Shown: positions 23,050 to 24,854 of the stretch, piece after piece
Numbering within the stretch: the first letter of the stretch is position 1
Layout of the letters: each line of letters begins with the position of its first letter
Notes under the pieces: generated by a model
Told to the model about the DNA's origin: nothing
Databases searched by the model: none
What the model saw: the letters and a program-made list of their open reading frames with translations, nothing else
Source: an uncultured Clostridia bacterium
Lineage (GTDB): Bacteria; Bacillota; Clostridia; Oscillospirales; Butyricicoccaceae
Reading direction: 5' to 3'
Length of the DNA: 24,854 nucleotides
NCBI GenBank assembly: GCA_910589115.1
Contig: CAJUSB010000044.1
Coordinates: 1 to 24,854 of the forward strand
Position numbers and translations under genes: made by a program

Positions 23050-24840
23050 TTACTGGAGCAGCTGGAGAACGCCCTGCGGCACCTGATTTGCCTGAGCCAG
23101 CATCGCCTGCGCTGACTGGATCAAGATGTTGTTCTTGGTGTATGCCATCATTTCCTCGGCTACATCCACATCGCGGATGGTAGACTCTGCGTCCTGAATG
23201 TTCTCGGTCATGACGCTGAGGTTGTTGATCGTATGGTCCAAACGGTTCTGGGTAGCGCCCAGCGTACCGCGTACGTCAGACACGATGTTAATGGCTTCCT
23301 TGATCTTATCAACGGCAGCCTGTGCACTGGCCTGATCAGCAATACTGATTGTATCAATGCCCAAGGATGAGCAGTGCATATCCTTGATGGAAACCTTCAG
23401 CTGGTTAAAGTCTTCCGCTGTATCACCAATCTGGAGGGTCAGGCCCTTGCCATCGCCCTTAGCAGCCGGAGTCGTTACCTTGGAAAAAGTACCGGTCTGG
23501 ATCTGCTTCTGAACACCCTCTTGCGTGGTCAGATCAGCCCGGCCGCCCTTGCCGTTGCCGTTATAGCTAGCCTTTTCCTGGAAGGTCAGCTTGTAATCAT
23601 CCGTCTGGCCAACCGTGAACATTTCATTGTCCTTTGCCGCAACCGTCAGACGGCTGAGTGCCTCAGACAACGCGTCGTTATGAAGAACCTTGGTGTTGTC
23701 CAATGCACCGTTATCGTCAACAATATCACTGATATCAACTGCCACAAACTTATCTCCGGCAGCCTTCAGAGCATCCAGAGTCTCCTGACTAGAAGCAAAG
23801 ACATATGTCTTATCGCCTACAGTGATGGCCTTGCCATCAGTGATATCGCCCGCAGTAAACGCAGCATTGGTTACGGTGTTTGCCAGTGTCCCGTTCACCT
23901 TGGGACCACCTTCGGTAATGATCTGAGTAGCCAGGTTTACCCCACCGCTCGCAGGTTTGCATGTACCGCGCGTAATCGAAACATCGAAATTACCAGTAAA
24001 GCTCGCCTTCGCAGTGCTATCATCTTTGAGTGCATTGAAACTCGTATCGGACATTGTGAATACAAGTTTAGAGCCATCCGCAGTTACATCATAAGTCACG
24101 CCGCCAATCTTGACTGAAGAGTTTCCGGCGTTGCCCAAAATATCAGCTACTAAATCCTCACCGCTCAGGCTTTCGTTCGCACCCACAGTGACAGTCAAAG
24201 ATGTGCCACCTACGACAATCTTAGCAGTGTTATCCGCAGCAGTGGAAGTGAAGGTTACATTGTCCAAATCTACAGAGAATGACGTCTTCTGTGCTTCCTT
24301 AGTGTCCGAATGAACGATAGTGCTGGTACCCGCCTTAGTGACAGGATCGTTGCTCCCGCCAGCCAAAATGGTCAGATCGGTGCCGCCTGTAACCTCATAG
24401 GTGACCTTATCGGCCTCCATAGAACCATCCAGCAGCTTGATGCCGTTGAAGTTGGAGCTGTCAGCGATACGGTTGATTTCAGAACGCAGCTGATCCAATT
24501 CCTTCTGCATCTGTGCACGGTCAACGTCATTGTCATAAGTGCCGTTTGCAGACTGGGTCGCCAGCTGAACCATACGGTTGAGCATATCGTGAACCTCGGT
24601 CAGCGCACCTTCTGCGGTCTGTACCAGGCTGATACCGTCCTTCGCGTTCTTCTGTGCGGTTTCCAGACCGGTGATCTGGGCACGCATTTTCTCAGAAATC
24701 GCAAGGCCAGCAGCGTCGTCGCCAGCGCGGTTGATTTTGTAACCGGAAGAGAGCTTCTCCAGGTTCTTCTTCATCGCGGACACGTTATTCGTGTAGTTGC
24801 GATAGGCGCTCATCGCCATGATATTGTGTTGAATACGCAT
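23050..24840 (-). CDS. fliC: Flagellin
   Basis: This 596-residue protein is a flagellin, the filament subunit exported by the flagellar type III system. Conserved D0/D1 regions are at the N-terminus (RIQHNIMAMSAYRNY, LSSGYKINRAGDDAAGLAIS, MVQLATQSANGTY) and C-terminus (GATQNRLDHTINNLSV, then DVAEEMMAYTKNNILIQSAQ and VLQLLQ). Residues about 140-500 are a variable, Ser/Thr/Asp-rich central part that is surface-exposed and the likely glycosylation site. It is larger than the roughly 275-400 residues of many clostridial flagellins. It contains two cysteines (ITRGTCKP and DMHCSSLG), which is unusual for flagellins. AGGAG at the window edge (24854-24850) is its ribosome binding site; its promoter lies outside the window. 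Confidence 0.97.
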   Translation of the reverse strand: MRIQHNIMAMSAYRNYTNNVSAMKKNLEKLSSGYKINRAGDDAAGLAISEKMRAQITGLETAQKNAKDGISLVQTAEGALTEVHDMLNRMVQLATQSANGTYDNDVDRAQMQKELDQLRSEINRIADSSNFNGIKLLDGSMEADKVTYEVTGGTDLTILAGGSNDPVTKAGTSTIVHSDTKEAQKTSFSVDLDNVTFTSTAADNTAKIVVGGTSLTVTVGANESLSGEDLVADILGNAGNSSVKIGGVTYDVTADGSKLVFTMSDTSFNALKDDSTAKASFTGNFDVSITRGTCKPASGGVNLATQIITEGGPKVNGTLANTVTNAAFTAGDITDGKAITVGDKTYVFASSQETLDALKAAGDKFVAVDISDIVDDNGALDNTKVLHNDALSEALSRLTVAAKDNEMFTVGQTDDYKLTFQEKASYNGNGKGGRADLTTQEGVQKQIQTGTFSKVTTPAAKGDGKGLTLQIGDTAEDFNQLKVSIKDMHCSSLGIDTISIADQASAQAAVDKIKEAINIVSDVRGTLGATQNRLDHTINNLSVMTENIQDAESTIRDVDVAEEMMAYTKNNILIQSAQAMLAQANQVPQGVLQLLQ

Positions 24841-24854
24841 TAAAATTGACTCCT

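Noticed and set aside
1..24854. CRISPR array, tRNA or rRNA genes, or prophage integrase and att sites.
   Set aside because: No regularly spaced repeats, no tRNA-like clover-leaf region and no rRNA-like or integrase sequence were seen on either strand by eye.

Overview
The window looks like a chromosomal segment from a gut-type, motile clostridial Firmicute, possibly Oscillospirales or a related order. The reasons are the moderately high GC, AGGAGG-type ribosome binding sites, a Hag/FliC-type flagellin with FliB, LrgA/LrgB, and the family types throughout. Species cannot be named from the sequence.

Region 1 (1-11238) is a molybdenum-hydroxylase neighbourhood. A minus-strand operon encodes the three subunits of a xanthine-dehydrogenase/CO-dehydrogenase-family enzyme (Mo-cofactor subunit, 2Fe-2S subunit, FAD subunit). 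Around it lie a MocA-like cofactor nucleotidyltransferase, moaC (early molybdopterin synthesis), a GntR/FCD regulator, two paralogous PucR/CdaR-like regulators, an LrgA/LrgB pair and a broken glycerol-dehydrogenase-like gene. Decay is clear: the gldA-like gene lacks its 5' third and has an in-frame TAA, one PucR-like regulator has a TAG where its paralogue has Trp, moaC has a one-base frameshift in a G run, and lrgB appears to have lost about 19 codons in frame. The hydroxylase genes and the second regulator are intact.

Region 2 (11239-13009) is a graveyard of insertion sequences. It holds remnants of IS630, IS110 and IS256 family transposases, a 51-bp relic bounded by IS256-like ends, and a perfect 47-bp palindrome at the end of the IS110 remnant. 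It separates the metabolic region from the flagellar region.

Region 3 (13010-24854) is a flagellin and flagellin-modification island, all on the minus strand. In transcription order it has flagellin with a terminator, FliB-type flagellin lysine N-methylase, a GT2 glycosyltransferase with a long C-terminal helical region, a CDP-glycerol-phosphotransferase-like protein, a SAM methyltransferase, an Asp/Glu racemase-family protein, a nucleotidyltransferase fused to a SerK/ParB-like kinase domain, a DUF711 protein, and an SGNH-hydrolase-like protein with an 11-G tract near its start.

The best reading of region 3 is a variant of the phospho-amino-acid flagellin glycan known from Clostridioides difficile 630 (GlcNAc-phosphate-N-methylthreonine). 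A sugar is placed on flagellin; a free hydroxy amino acid, probably serine, is phosphorylated and nucleotide-activated by the fusion enzyme; it is methylated and possibly racemised; and the phospho-amino acid is transferred to the sugar. The fusion enzyme, racemase, DUF711 protein and SGNH protein go beyond the known C. difficile gene set, and the poly-G tract suggests the last gene may be phase-variable. This is the most likely undescribed system in the window. The order of steps and the amino acid are inference.
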